Shown here in pieces: positions 16,030-23,296 of a stretch of DNA of 64,000 nucleotides (within the stretch, counting starts at the first letter, position 1; the number at the start of each line of letters is the position of its first letter). The DNA is taken from contig DVIQ01000024.1 of NCBI GenBank assembly GCA_018711185.1, positions 1-64,000 of the forward strand. Reading direction: 5' to 3'. Made by a program: the position numbers and the translations under genes. This DNA is from Candidatus Limivivens intestinipullorum (GTDB lineage Bacteria; Bacillota; Clostridia; Lachnospirales; Lachnospiraceae). Below the pieces are notes generated by a model that was not told where the DNA came from, did not search any database, and saw only the letters and a program-made list of their open reading frames with translations.

Positions 16030-17648
16030 TAACGGCATTTTCCAATTTCCTCCCCATCGCGCTGTCTTTCCGCATCTTCCGGAAACCACCGCCCGAAAGA
16101 CCATTCGCCCCTTCTTTGCATCGAGTAAACGTCTTCAAGGAAATTTCCCGCATTCAGGTAGGGAATCTCCTCCTCCTCCTTCTCATCCGGACCGTTGTAC
16201 AAAACCGCCCTGCCTTTCACCTGGCCGAAGTTTTCACTCGCATAGCGTATCAGGTTTGGGTTCCGCAGATGTCTTGTCTGTTCCTCCGTACTATTTGATG
16301 AGTATTTTATCTCAAAGAGATATGCCTCATCATTTTCCTGGTCCGCCACAATCATGTCCGCTTCCGCGTACTCTCCTGAAGGAAGCCGCGTAGCAAGCTG
16401 TGATACATAGTACCTCTCCGGGGCGATCTTACGAAACGCTAGATACGTTTCAGCGATTACTATATTTTCAAGCAGGATTCCTTTCACAAAGTTTTCTGTC
16501 CGCAGCAGAAACTGACGACGCTTGGAAATCCCGCATTCCCGGCTCCATGTCTCGTCTTTTTCTAATTGCTGTATCAACTTCTCCGCATGGGCATAGACCA
16601 TTCCAGGCTGAAGGAAGATTTCCAGGTTCTCATTACGGATTCCCTGTTTTAAAGATTCATAACTTGGTACCTCCAGAAAAAGTTCCAGGTCCTTCAAATA
16701 AGCTTTGATCTCTTCCAGGTGTCGGGGAGACAGGTCCGTCTCCATTTCCTCTTTATCCTTGATTCCAAGGGCTCTTTTCGTTGCCTGGTTTATTTTCGCT
16801 AAATCCAGGTATTCGTCGTATGGCACGTCGGGCATGTTGTGTACGCCTGCGTAAAGAGGCGCGCTCCGATAGCTCTTCTCAACCGCTTTCACAGTCACGA
16901 AGTAGCTGAACTTGTTAATCATCTTGTTGATAACCGATACAAGCTCTTCCCGGCTGTAAAGTTCAGTCAGCGCCGCGCCATAGCGCCTCGATTCCTCGCT
17001 GCCCTCCAGGGAATGGAGGATATTTTCGATGATAGCCGAATTTTGGTAATCCTCCCAGAACACTTCCGGTTTATACGGCCCGTGGACCAGTGTTCCGCCA
17101 AACTCGATATATTCCTGAACTGTTTTCCCTCCCAGGAGCCTTGAAAACTCCCCATACGGGATAACCGATGTATGGATCTGGAACACACGGTCAAACAGGA
17201 TATCCGCTTCCGCCAGCCGGATTCCCAGAGAGTCCGTCCCGGCTATGACAATCTTAGCGCCTTTCGCTTCGAAATAATCGGAGAGCACATTTCCGTATGT
17301 TTGAAAATCCCGCAGATATGTTACCTCATCTATGAAAAAGTAACGGAAGCCATCCTCCATAAGGTCTTTCATGGCCCGCCGAAGCTCCAGGACCTCGCTG
17401 CCTCTGTGGCAGAGGATGTAAGCGGCTTCCTGCCTGGCCTCCAAAGGCAGCTCCCGGATGCACTGGTACATCAGCACCGTTTTCCCGGTTCTGCGCAGTC
17501 CATAGAGCGCACAGATTTTTCCGGCATATTCTGGCCGGTCTTCCAGGAGGAAACGCATCAGTTCCGGGAAGCAGTCCCGTTTTTCATCAAATACAACCGT
17601 TTTCAGCTCGTCTCCTCGGAAAACATCTATCTTGTCATATTCCGGCAT
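16029..17648 (-). CDS. AAA-type ATPase with C-terminal DUF4143-like/nuclease-like region
   Basis: This 539-residue cytosolic ATPase belongs to the broad group of prokaryotic AAA_14/DUF4143 proteins. Walker A is GLRRTGKT at about residue 50 and Walker B is FFIDEVTYL at about 110, with a likely sensor region at IVIAGTDSLG. The C-terminal third contains ADMIVADQENDEAYLFEIK, which resembles a PD-(D/E)xK-like core (D...ExK) often fused to these ATPases. Targets of this family are mostly unknown; defence and toxin-antitoxin roles have been suggested. The start at 17648 follows AGAGGAGGTGAGCC, so the upstream ATG inside the palindrome is not used. Neighbours are small charged proteins and a nucleotidyltransferase, giving a compact accessory cluster. 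Confidence 0.75.
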   Translation of the reverse strand: MPEYDKIDVFRGDELKTVVFDEKRDCFPELMRFLLEDRPEYAGKICALYGLRRTGKTVLMYQCIRELPLEARQEAAYILCHRGSEVLELRRAMKDLMEDGFRYFFIDEVTYLRDFQTYGNVLSDYFEAKGAKIVIAGTDSLGIRLAEADILFDRVFQIHTSVIPYGEFSRLLGGKTVQEYIEFGGTLVHGPYKPEVFWEDYQNSAIIENILHSLEGSEESRRYGAALTELYSREELVSVINKMINKFSYFVTVKAVEKSYRSAPLYAGVHNMPDVPYDEYLDLAKINQATKRALGIKDKEEMETDLSPRHLEEIKAYLKDLELFLEVPSYESLKQGIRNENLEIFLQPGMVYAHAEKLIQQLEKDETWSRECGISKRRQFLLRTENFVKGILLENIVIAETYLAFRKIAPERYYVSQLATRLPSGEYAEADMIVADQENDEAYLFEIKYSSNSTEEQTRHLRNPNLIRYASENFGQVKGRAVLYNGPDEKEEEEIPYLNAGNFLEDVYSMQRRGEWSFGRWFPEDAERQRDGEEIGKCR

Positions 17649-17670
17649 CCGGCTCACCTCCTCTGCTTTC

Positions 17671-17688
17671 GGTGCCATTTATGGCACC
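17671..17688. repeat. 18-bp palindrome, element family, copy 8
   Basis: GGTGCCATTTATGGCACC lies just upstream of the ATPase ribosome binding site. It supplies the stop codon of the preceding 30-codon ORF. Confidence 0.9.
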
Positions 17689-17771
17689 TTCCGATTTATC
17701 TCCGACGGCTTGATGATATTTCCTGATCTTCTTGCGGAATTTTTCTTTCTTGGCAATAAAGTAAAGTCCAT
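17679..17771 (-). CDS. Possible 30-codon coupled ORF
   Basis: The ATG overlaps the stop of the preceding gene as TGATG, a common translational coupling arrangement. The peptide starts MDFTLLPRKKNSARR and ends in VP at a TAA inside a palindrome copy. A different frame over the same bases is also open and reads as plausible protein (KEKFRKKIRKYHQAVGDK) but lacks a start, so a decayed longer gene is equally possible. Confidence 0.25.
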   Translation of the reverse strand: MDFTLLPRKKNSARRSGNIIKPSEINRKVP

Positions 17772-18043
17772 CACAAAATCGTCTCCCTTGAAATATCCAA
17801 ATATTTTTCACGCAGATACCACGCCGCTTCTGTACTTATTTCCTGGTTTACCTCAGCACAGTTAATATCGCTCTGAAGCGTACAATAGTCCGCATCAAAA
17901 TAATTATACTCTTCTCCTCTTTCTTTTTTTCCCCAGGCTTCTTTCATTTTCTGAAGGGACTCCTCCAAATAAGAAGGAAGCCCGCACTCTAGATATCCCT
18001 TATCTTCTGGCAGCCCGTCTTTCGTTAAAGTTTTTTCCTGCAT
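17771..18043 (-). CDS. Small acidic protein (90 aa), unknown
   Basis: This soluble 90-residue protein is rich in Glu and Lys and includes the segment LQSDINCAEVNQEISTEAA. I do not recognise a characterised family. It lies 26 bases downstream of a ribbon-helix-helix-like small protein, separated by a palindrome, and 122 bases before the ATPase gene. A toxin or accessory role with that protein is conceivable from the arrangement but is not shown by any motif. Confidence 0.5.
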   Translation of the reverse strand: MQEKTLTKDGLPEDKGYLECGLPSYLEESLQKMKEAWGKKERGEEYNYFDADYCTLQSDINCAEVNQEISTEAAWYLREKYLDISRETIL

Positions 18044-18061
18044 TTTATTGACCCCCGTCTC

Positions 18062-18079
18062 GGTGCCATTTATGGCACC
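18062..18079. repeat. 18-bp palindrome, element family, copy 9
   Basis: GGTGCCATTTATGGCACC overlaps the end of the 72-residue ORF. Its final codons (MVP) come from the palindrome. I saw no further copies to the right of this point. Confidence 0.9.
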
Positions 18080-18288
18080 ATATTCTCATCCTGGTTTTCC
18101 ATTGCTTCTTTTTGGAGCTTTTCCATTTTTTCATGGATCGCTTCCAGATAAAACTGCCGCATACTTGGATAGCCGGCTTTTTGGGCCGCCTCCTCATATG
18201 CTTTATATTCTTCCATTTTTACACGAAAGCGAATTTCTTTGAATTTTTTATAATATTCCAGCAGATACTTTTTTCGCCGTTCATTCAT
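18070..18288 (-). CDS. Small DNA-binding-like protein (possible RHH antitoxin)
   Basis: This 72-residue protein is basic at its N-terminus and largely helical (MNERRKKYLLEYYKKF). The segment IRFRVKMEEYKAYEEAAQKAG is compatible with a ribbon-helix-helix fold: a short strand with alternating basic residues, then two helices. Its last residues derive from a palindrome copy, so the original C-terminus may have been altered. GAGGTGAACGAACC precedes the ATG. The inverted repeat over the -10 region at 18323 suggests autorepression, as in many antitoxins. The call is tentative. Confidence 0.5.
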   Translation of the reverse strand: MNERRKKYLLEYYKKFKEIRFRVKMEEYKAYEEAAQKAGYPSMRQFYLEAIHEKMEKLQKEAMENQDENMVP

Positions 18289-18322
18289 GGTTCGTTCACC
18301 TCATGTTTTCCTATACAAATTA

Positions 18323-18345
18323 TACTATGAATTTAGTAAGCGCGC
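18323..18345 (-). promoter_or_regulatory. Promoter -10 with overlapping inverted repeat
   Basis: On the minus strand a TATAAT box lies about 35 bases before the small DNA-binding-like gene. The inverted repeat TACTA-TGAATT-TAGTA (18323-18338) covers it. No good -35 box is visible. A repressor site is the simplest reading. Confidence 0.4.
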
Positions 18346-18373
18346 TACACTTTTTGGGGATATTCTACCCAAT

Positions 18374-18538
18374 TCATTTGATCCCAACCAGGCTCTCCGT
18401 ATGCTCATAATAGGTGATCTGGTATTTCTTTCTTTTCTCCGAAACGAATCCGGGAATACTTTTCCCATCCTGTGGAAAATTCCACGTATTCCCTGCATAC
18501 CAAACCGCCCCCTGCCGCAGACCTTTTTCTTTTTCCCA
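18374..18538 (-). pseudogene. Possible decayed ORF between accessory genes
   Basis: One minus-strand frame without a start reads like protein (GAVWYAGNTWNFPQDGKSI... ending TESLVGIK) and stops at 18374. Codon content looks coding-like, but there is no start codon or ribosome binding site. With the terminator at 18557-18583 it makes up most of the roughly 390-base gap between the small DNA-binding-like gene and the Rpn gene. Confidence 0.25.
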
Positions 18539-18540
18539 TA

Positions 18541-18603
18541 CTCCTCCAGCAGAAAAGGCAGCCCGGAGATACCGGAAGCTGCCTGCTTCTTTTTATATTC
18601 TTT
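18541..18603. repeat. 63-bp direct repeat A with terminator hairpin
   Basis: This segment is almost identical to 20775-20837, with two mismatches in the first 60 bases. It contains the hairpin GGCAGC...GCTGCC (18557-18583) with CCGG/CCGG inside and T-runs on both sides, so it can terminate in either direction. It lies downstream of the intact Rpn gene. Confidence 0.8.
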
Positions 18604-18676
18604 CTAAATTGTCCTAAATCGTCCATTATTTAGGGGATAATGCCTTTTTACTATATGTCCAGTTCTTGGTTCCCTT

Positions 18677-19687
18677 TCATTCTTCTCTCGACTGGCCATT
18701 TTCTCTCTTGCTTTCCTCCCGCAGCCGCCGGATCTCCTCCACGCTGTAGCCGCTATAATCCGCAATCTCCTCATCCGGCAGATTTCTTTTGAACATGACG
18801 AAAATCATCTGTCTTTTCCCTTTTTCGACTCCCTTTTCGATCCCCTTTTCGTATCCTCTTTCTTCCACATAACCGCTTAAGTTGCACATAAGCTCCAGCT
18901 CCTTTCCAAGACCTTTGCCCATATCCATTTCATATTCCTGTTCTATTTTCCGCCGCTTTTCCTGGTACCCCATATCTGGGGACATCACCGTCAGGAGCAT
19001 CTGTAAAAGCTTTCCCGTCTCATCGTCGGCATCCGTCCCCTCTATCTCGCATTCTGGGTTCAGCGCCAGGATGACAACGCTTAACTTGTCATATGCTTCC
19101 TTTTGGTCCGGAATGCCTTTTATCAAGTCTTTCTTATATATGGAGTATTCTGAAACGGCATTCCCGATCTTCTGCGGCGCGCCAAAGCAAATCCAAATAC
19201 TGTAGCATTTCTTCAGGCCATCGTACTCAGGCACGGAAAATTCTGTTCCAAGCTGGGCCGAAAGCATTCGGGCGGCATAAAAGATACCACGGGTAACGAT
19301 CTGGTATCCCGGGTAAAAGGACTTCTGGCCTTCTACATTTACAATGATCCGTATTTTCTCACCGCTCTCCGGGATATTTACGAAGAAACGAATGTCATAG
19401 TAAATAGCCCCTTCGCCTGGTTCCTTATCCTCATTCGGCATCCCGGTGACCCGCTCCCGCTTTGGCCCGTTGGTTTCGCCCGGGTTTACTTTTACCGTTG
19501 AAATTTCCGGTGTCCCCTCAATACATCCTTTAATAAAGCCCAGATCTTTTCCACGGAACTCTTCCATTGTCCCGCGCAGGATCCAGGACAGGATTTCCTT
19601 GTTGCCCAGTATCTTTTTGCACTGCGCATCATACTGGGCTTTTATCCCGGCGCTTCGGATACTTCTGCTTAATTCTGATTCCTGCAT
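18677..19687 (-). CDS. Rpn/PD-(D/E)XK nuclease family protein (transposase-like)
   Basis: This 336-residue protein belongs to the Rpn / PDDEXK_2 family, recombination-promoting nucleases once annotated as transposases. The core is visible as IYYDIRFFVNIP...IRIIVNVEGQKSFYPGYQI, giving the D...ExQ/K pattern near residues 95-125. The C-terminal part has the family-typical tail of repeated YEKGIEKGVEKGK and an EIRRLREE helix. GTGGAGGAAACGG precedes the ATG. A partial copy of the same tail and its downstream repeat occurs at 20.8-21.0 kb. It is likely a self-spreading accessory gene or phage-defence-related nuclease. Confidence 0.8.
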   Translation of the reverse strand: MQESELSRSIRSAGIKAQYDAQCKKILGNKEILSWILRGTMEEFRGKDLGFIKGCIEGTPEISTVKVNPGETNGPKRERVTGMPNEDKEPGEGAIYYDIRFFVNIPESGEKIRIIVNVEGQKSFYPGYQIVTRGIFYAARMLSAQLGTEFSVPEYDGLKKCYSIWICFGAPQKIGNAVSEYSIYKKDLIKGIPDQKEAYDKLSVVILALNPECEIEGTDADDETGKLLQMLLTVMSPDMGYQEKRRKIEQEYEMDMGKGLGKELELMCNLSGYVEERGYEKGIEKGVEKGKRQMIFVMFKRNLPDEEIADYSGYSVEEIRRLREESKRENGQSREE

Positions 19688-19823
19688 CCGTTTCCTCCAC
19701 TTCTATTTTCTGTTGCATTTAATTTTAACCTGTCATGTTTCAAATGTCAATAAACAGTGCAATAAAGTTCAGCTAAGTGTTGTTATTTTTGCGTTATATT
19801 TGAATGTTCTATCTTGTTTTGTT

Positions 19824-20771
19824 TTATTTCCTAATATTTTCTTTTTTTGAGTAAGTTTTAAACATTAATTCATCTCTCTTCGCCCCTGTTCTCTGCCAGA
19901 TCAGGAGTCCCTGGACCGTCTGCCGGATGCTGCTGTCCCCTGTACAGGTGGACAGGGTGACTACTTTCCCATACCCGGCATTGTCTTTGCTATCCAGCTC
20001 CGTCTCCGGAAACCCAGTATCCGGATCAGACGCTTCCAGCATCTCCTGCCGCCATTCACAGAACGACGCATAATCAGGAAAGCGGATTGTGTAGGTATTC
20101 CCGGTACTGCTTGTACAGTGGACGGAAAAAATCCGGTACAGGAAATCCCCGGCCGGCGTATACAGCCAGAAATAGGGACAGGATGAAAGCACATCAGGGT
20201 CAGCATACCGCGAAAGCTTCGCAAACATGCTCCCATCCCGCATGTTATGCCCATAGACTAGCGTATTATAATTTTCCAGCCCTGGGCTGTTCTGGCTGTC
20301 CAGGAAAATGCTTCCGGCAAACAGGGACGTCTCATCCGGAGCCCTGTGCAGGAAATATTCATTGTCCTGCGCCTGCATGACCGGATATTCCAGCTCCAAT
20401 GCTGGGAGCTGAATCCAGGCCGCCACGCTGCTGTAATCAGCCAGAAGTGCAGCCCAATCCACCGCGATGCGCTCCGGTGCATCCTCGGGCAATAACAGCG
20501 CTTCCTGGGCCATCTCCGGCGTCTGGAAAGCGCTTTGTTTTTCTTTTGTGGTATTTTCCCGGTTGTCCGTTTCTTCCAGAACAGCGCCGGTGATTTCTTC
20601 TGAATCCACATACTCATAAGTGTAGCTATCTTGGATTGTCTGATATTTGTTCCGTCCCCTCCAGTATCCCCATGTGATGTAGGAGGCATATCCAATCCCA
20701 CAAACAATTAAGATACCGGCAACCAGGCAGAAAAACCAGCCCTCGCCATGGCCCCTTTTCTTGTTTTTCAT
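19824..20771 (-). CDS. srtB: Class B sortase
   Basis: This 315-residue membrane-anchored transpeptidase has an N-terminal helix (about residues 12-33) and a linker, then the class B sortase domain (about 105-300). Catalytic motifs are LVYGHNMRDGSMFAKL for the His and VTLSTCTGD for the Cys; the downstream Arg is probably in SSIRQTVQG. The ATG follows CTGGAGGAGAAT. The gene is alone on its transcript; its likely substrate in the window is the giant Cna-B adhesin with its VQTGD signal. The ribosome binding site is part of a 63-bp repeat shared with an Rpn gene end, so the gene may have been inserted beside, or recombined into, an older Rpn locus. Confidence 0.9.
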   Translation of the reverse strand: MKNKKRGHGEGWFFCLVAGILIVCGIGYASYITWGYWRGRNKYQTIQDSYTYEYVDSEEITGAVLEETDNRENTTKEKQSAFQTPEMAQEALLLPEDAPERIAVDWAALLADYSSVAAWIQLPALELEYPVMQAQDNEYFLHRAPDETSLFAGSIFLDSQNSPGLENYNTLVYGHNMRDGSMFAKLSRYADPDVLSSCPYFWLYTPAGDFLYRIFSVHCTSSTGNTYTIRFPDYASFCEWRQEMLEASDPDTGFPETELDSKDNAGYGKVVTLSTCTGDSSIRQTVQGLLIWQRTGAKRDELMFKTYSKKENIRK

Positions 20772-20774
20772 ATT

Positions 20775-20837
20775 CTCCTCCAGCAGAAAAGGCAGCTCGG
20801 AGATACCGGAAGCTGCCTACTTCTTTTTATATTCTTT
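20775..20837. repeat. 63-bp direct repeat B at the sortase start
   Basis: This copy of 18541-18603 includes hairpin GGCAGC...GCTGCC (20791-20817). On the minus strand it is followed by TTTTCTG and then the sortase ribosome binding site. A -10-like TATAAT lies just upstream (about 20845), so the hairpin could act as a leader attenuator as well as a terminator of the Rpn remnant. Confidence 0.8.
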
Positions 20838-20876
20838 TACAATTATAATTTTATCACGCAAAAAAAAAATGTCCAC

Positions 20877-20916
20877 GTCGTTCTAAGTCGTTTTAGGTCG
20901 TTTCAGGTCGCCTTTT
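20877..20916. repeat. 10-bp tandem repeats upstream of the sortase
   Basis: Four consecutive 10-bp units read GTCGTTCTAA, GTCGTTTTAG, GTCGTTTCAG and GTCGCCTTTT. They are in phase with the DNA helix and lie about 30 bases upstream of a TATAAT on the minus strand. A regulator or initiator site is possible. Confidence 0.65.
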
Positions 20917-20928
20917 TTGATAAGAAAG

Positions 20929-20993
20929 TCAGTTTTCATAAAACTGGCCGGTTTCTCCCTTGCTTGCCTCCCGCAGCCGCCGGATCTCCTTTT
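20929..20993 (-). pseudogene. Remnant of a second Rpn gene 3' end
   Basis: The minus strand encodes EIRRLREASKGETGQF and then a stop, matching the tail of the intact Rpn protein (EIRRLREESKRENGQS). Together with the downstream 63-bp repeat this is the scar of a lost Rpn copy. The preceding bases to about 21110 contain further broken, Glu-rich frames that probably belong to it. Confidence 0.6.
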
Positions 20994-21140
20994 CTTCTTT
21001 TCCCATCTGGATGGAATCAAATGACAGCTGACTATCATCTTCTTTCTTCAACTTGCAGCTCTTCCTCCAATGCAAGCTGTATTTTGATTTTTTCTATTAT
21101 ATATAAGCTTCATTTTCCCTTTCAGATCGGCCAAAGCCGG

Positions 21141-21560
21141 TTAATTAAAAGGCAAATCTTCCATGTCACCCGGAATATCCGACCAACCTCCCGGCGCGGC
21201 TTCCGGCATACCAGTTGCCTCTTCCGCTGAATTTTTTTGCCCCAGGGAACCCATAAACTCTTGGTTTTCCACTACAATGTCTGTTGTATATACTTTGTAA
21301 CCATCTTTGTTTGTATAGCTTCCGGACCGCAAGTGACCGGCAACCACGATTTTCATTCCTTTGCTGAAATACCGCTCCGCAACCTCTGCGTTCTTTCCAA
21401 ATGCAACGCATGGGAAGAAATCTGTTTCTCCATTCTCATGGCTGCGGTCTAGCCGCGCCACCGCAAGGGTATACCTTGCTACAGCAATAGTGGATTCCCC
21501 ACCGGAATATCGAATTTCCGGATCCCTGGTTAGTCTTCCTGTCAGTATTACTTTATTCAC
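21141..21560 (-). CDS. ssb: Single-stranded DNA-binding protein
   Basis: This 139-residue SSB has an N-terminal OB fold beginning MNKVILTGRLTRDPEIRY, with YTLAVARLDR and FFPCVAFGKNAE in the expected places. The C-terminal acidic tip is DMEDLPFN, close to the usual DDDLPF that recruits replication proteins. I chose the GTG at 21560 because GGAAGGTG lies six bases upstream and the family starts there; the earlier GTG is too close to the ribosome site. It is an element-encoded copy, consistent with plasmid-like or conjugative DNA metabolism. Confidence 0.9.
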   Translation of the reverse strand: MNKVILTGRLTRDPEIRYSGGESTIAVARYTLAVARLDRSHENGETDFFPCVAFGKNAEVAERYFSKGMKIVVAGHLRSGSYTNKDGYKVYTTDIVVENQEFMGSLGQKNSAEEATGMPEAAPGGWSDIPGDMEDLPFN

Positions 21561-21654
21561 ATTTTTCACCTTCCATTTTTTACCCGATTTTCAGCATTTT
21601 TATATATGCGTTGTATGTTTCTAATTTTAAACTATCCCATTAATTTCTGATTGC

Positions 21655-21840
21655 TTATTCATGATTGTCTTCTTTAATACCCCTACTCTCATCTTCTGTT
21701 TGTGCTTTTATTGCGTACGGATTATTTTCTTCATTTCGTGATATCTTCGAGGCAACACGAACCACAGAATACAAAATCAAACATAAAAACAACATGGCAA
21801 ATACCATCAAAATAATTACCAAACTGTCAATCCACTTCAT
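21655..21840 (-). CDS. Small single-pass membrane protein (61 aa)
   Basis: One hydrophobic helix (about residues 5-28) is followed by a charged cytosolic tail rich in Glu and Asn. AAGGGAGATAAAA precedes the ATG. No family is recognised. It lies between the SSB gene and another unknown gene on the same strand, so it is probably part of the element's maintenance or transfer accessory set. Confidence 0.55.
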   Translation of the reverse strand: MKWIDSLVIILMVFAMLFLCLILYSVVRVASKISRNEENNPYAIKAQTEDESRGIKEDNHE

Positions 21841-21941
21841 TTTTATCTCCCTTTTAATTATCTTTTACCTTTTCAGGCAAAATATTTTATTCATTATCAA
21901 GCTTACAATTATTAGCAAACTGCTTATTACTTTGAAGCAGT

Positions 21942-22442
21942 TCATCTCTTTTTTCCCTCATTTTCGTTTTTATGTAATCGAAGTTCAAAATCTTCTACAC
22001 TCATATTTCCATCATATGCATAGAGATCTATTTCTTCTTCACTTTTGTAATATTTTTCTATAAAAGGAATCCCTATAGTATGGGCGGTTGCTTTTCCTTT
22101 TTCGACTTTTTCCAAAGGCAGACGGTCATCAAAGGTTTCAATAAACTCTTTGATGCCATTGTATCCGTTTACATAGTGATGTCGTACTCCAGTTGCCAAC
22201 TCATCTACGGACATATTCTCTGCAAGCTGCCCGCAGTAATAGCCATTTAGTATTACCGCAGAGGGATCTTGTTTATAAATTTCTTCAAGCCGTATCCTAT
22301 CTTCCGGTTTAAGATAATCGTCTGGATCTAAGTAAAAATAATCAGCGTTCCAGGACCTACCCTCCCGCCAAAATGCCACCCAGGCAATTCCGTTTCTTAG
22401 TTCATCTTGATAATCTTTTACTACCTTTCGAAAGCTTGCCAT
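21942..22442 (-). CDS. Conserved-looking hypothetical protein (166 aa)
   Basis: This soluble acidic protein contains many aromatic residues (WVAFWREGRSWNADYFYLDP) and a C-terminal charged tail (HKNENEGKKR). The start follows AGGGAGGAAGCTAAG, an excellent ribosome binding site. It shows no catalytic motif or DNA-binding helix that I can identify. Size, acidity and context are compatible with an ArdA-like or other DNA-mimic protein, but this is only a suggestion from composition. The 220 bases upstream hold a broken small frame and a terminator. Confidence 0.6.
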   Translation of the reverse strand: MASFRKVVKDYQDELRNGIAWVAFWREGRSWNADYFYLDPDDYLKPEDRIRLEEIYKQDPSAVILNGYYCGQLAENMSVDELATGVRHHYVNGYNGIKEFIETFDDRLPLEKVEKGKATAHTIGIPFIEKYYKSEEEIDLYAYDGNMSVEDFELRLHKNENEGKKR

Positions 22443-22616
22443 CTTAGCTTCCTCCCTATTTTTTGAGAATTTTACGCAATTTCTTCTGTAGTTGTGACGC
22501 TATTATCCGGCTTTCCAGATGCCTTCCCTGTTATTTAAGTTCAGCATCCTCTTCATAGAGGCTTCCCACTTTCTTTTTTTTCAAACATTTATTATGTCTG
22601 TATTTTTTCAAGCAAA

Positions 22617-22660
22617 ATAAAAAAGAACATCCAAGACATCTAAAACTTCTTGTTGTTCTT
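22617..22660 (-). terminator. Terminator of the sigma-like gene
   Basis: On the minus strand the stem AAGAACA...TGTTCTT, with an inner CAAGA/TCTTG stem, is followed by TTTTATTTT. It begins a few bases after the stop at 22665. Confidence 0.7.
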
Positions 22661-22664
22661 AATT

Positions 22665-23231
22665 CTAAATCCTACTTGCATTCTCTGAAATCCATTTGGC
22701 ACAAATCAACTGTGCATCAGTAAGAGAGCTATTAAAGAGCCGACACATCTCTTCTATAATATTTTTTCGAATCTTGGTAAATCGTGCATGGCTTATATCA
22801 TTTTCTATTTCTATCGTTTTCCACGGTATATTGTCATGATATAAGGCCCATAACCAGTTTTGCCATTCTTGCGGTAGTTTACGATAAATGATTTTAAAAC
22901 GTCTTATATGTTGGATATCTTCCACTATCTTTTGTGCCTCTATGTATAAAGCATTACTATATTCTGCCAAACTGTGCTCTGAATTTTCCAAAATGTTTAG
23001 AATCTGATCACTATTTTTATAGCCTGATGAGATATGTATCTCCTCTGTATATCCAGGCATAGAATATGTTTGTATCAACTCCATGCGCAGTCTCTGGTAC
23101 TCTTCTGTTTCTGCTTTTGAGCGGATAAATTCTTCTAATACCTTCCTTAATCGTTCTTGGCAGTTTTTTTCGAATTTTTCCGGCCCAATCCGCAAAATCT
23201 CTTTAATTTCTTTTTCACACAGTTCTTTCAT
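22665..23231 (-). CDS. Sigma-70 region 4-like/ArpU-type regulator
   Basis: This 188-residue helical protein has a C-terminal segment (about 118-168, LPQEWQNWLWALYHDNIPW... ISHARFTKIRKNIIEEM) that matches the layout of a sigma region 4 helix-turn-helix. Phage and ICE late regulators of the ArpU/RinA kind look similar. The N-terminal half is a charged helical region with no recognised domain. AGAGGAAATTT precedes the ATG. It is the first gene downstream of the palindrome array and may control the element's genes or its own promoter there. Confidence 0.55.
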   Translation of the reverse strand: MKELCEKEIKEILRIGPEKFEKNCQERLRKVLEEFIRSKAETEEYQRLRMELIQTYSMPGYTEEIHISSGYKNSDQILNILENSEHSLAEYSNALYIEAQKIVEDIQHIRRFKIIYRKLPQEWQNWLWALYHDNIPWKTIEIENDISHARFTKIRKNIIEEMCRLFNSSLTDAQLICAKWISENASRI

Positions 23232-23296
23232 AAATTTCCTCTATTCATCGGATTGATATGTTACAACAAACATCTTTTGCCCAATATCTCAATATA

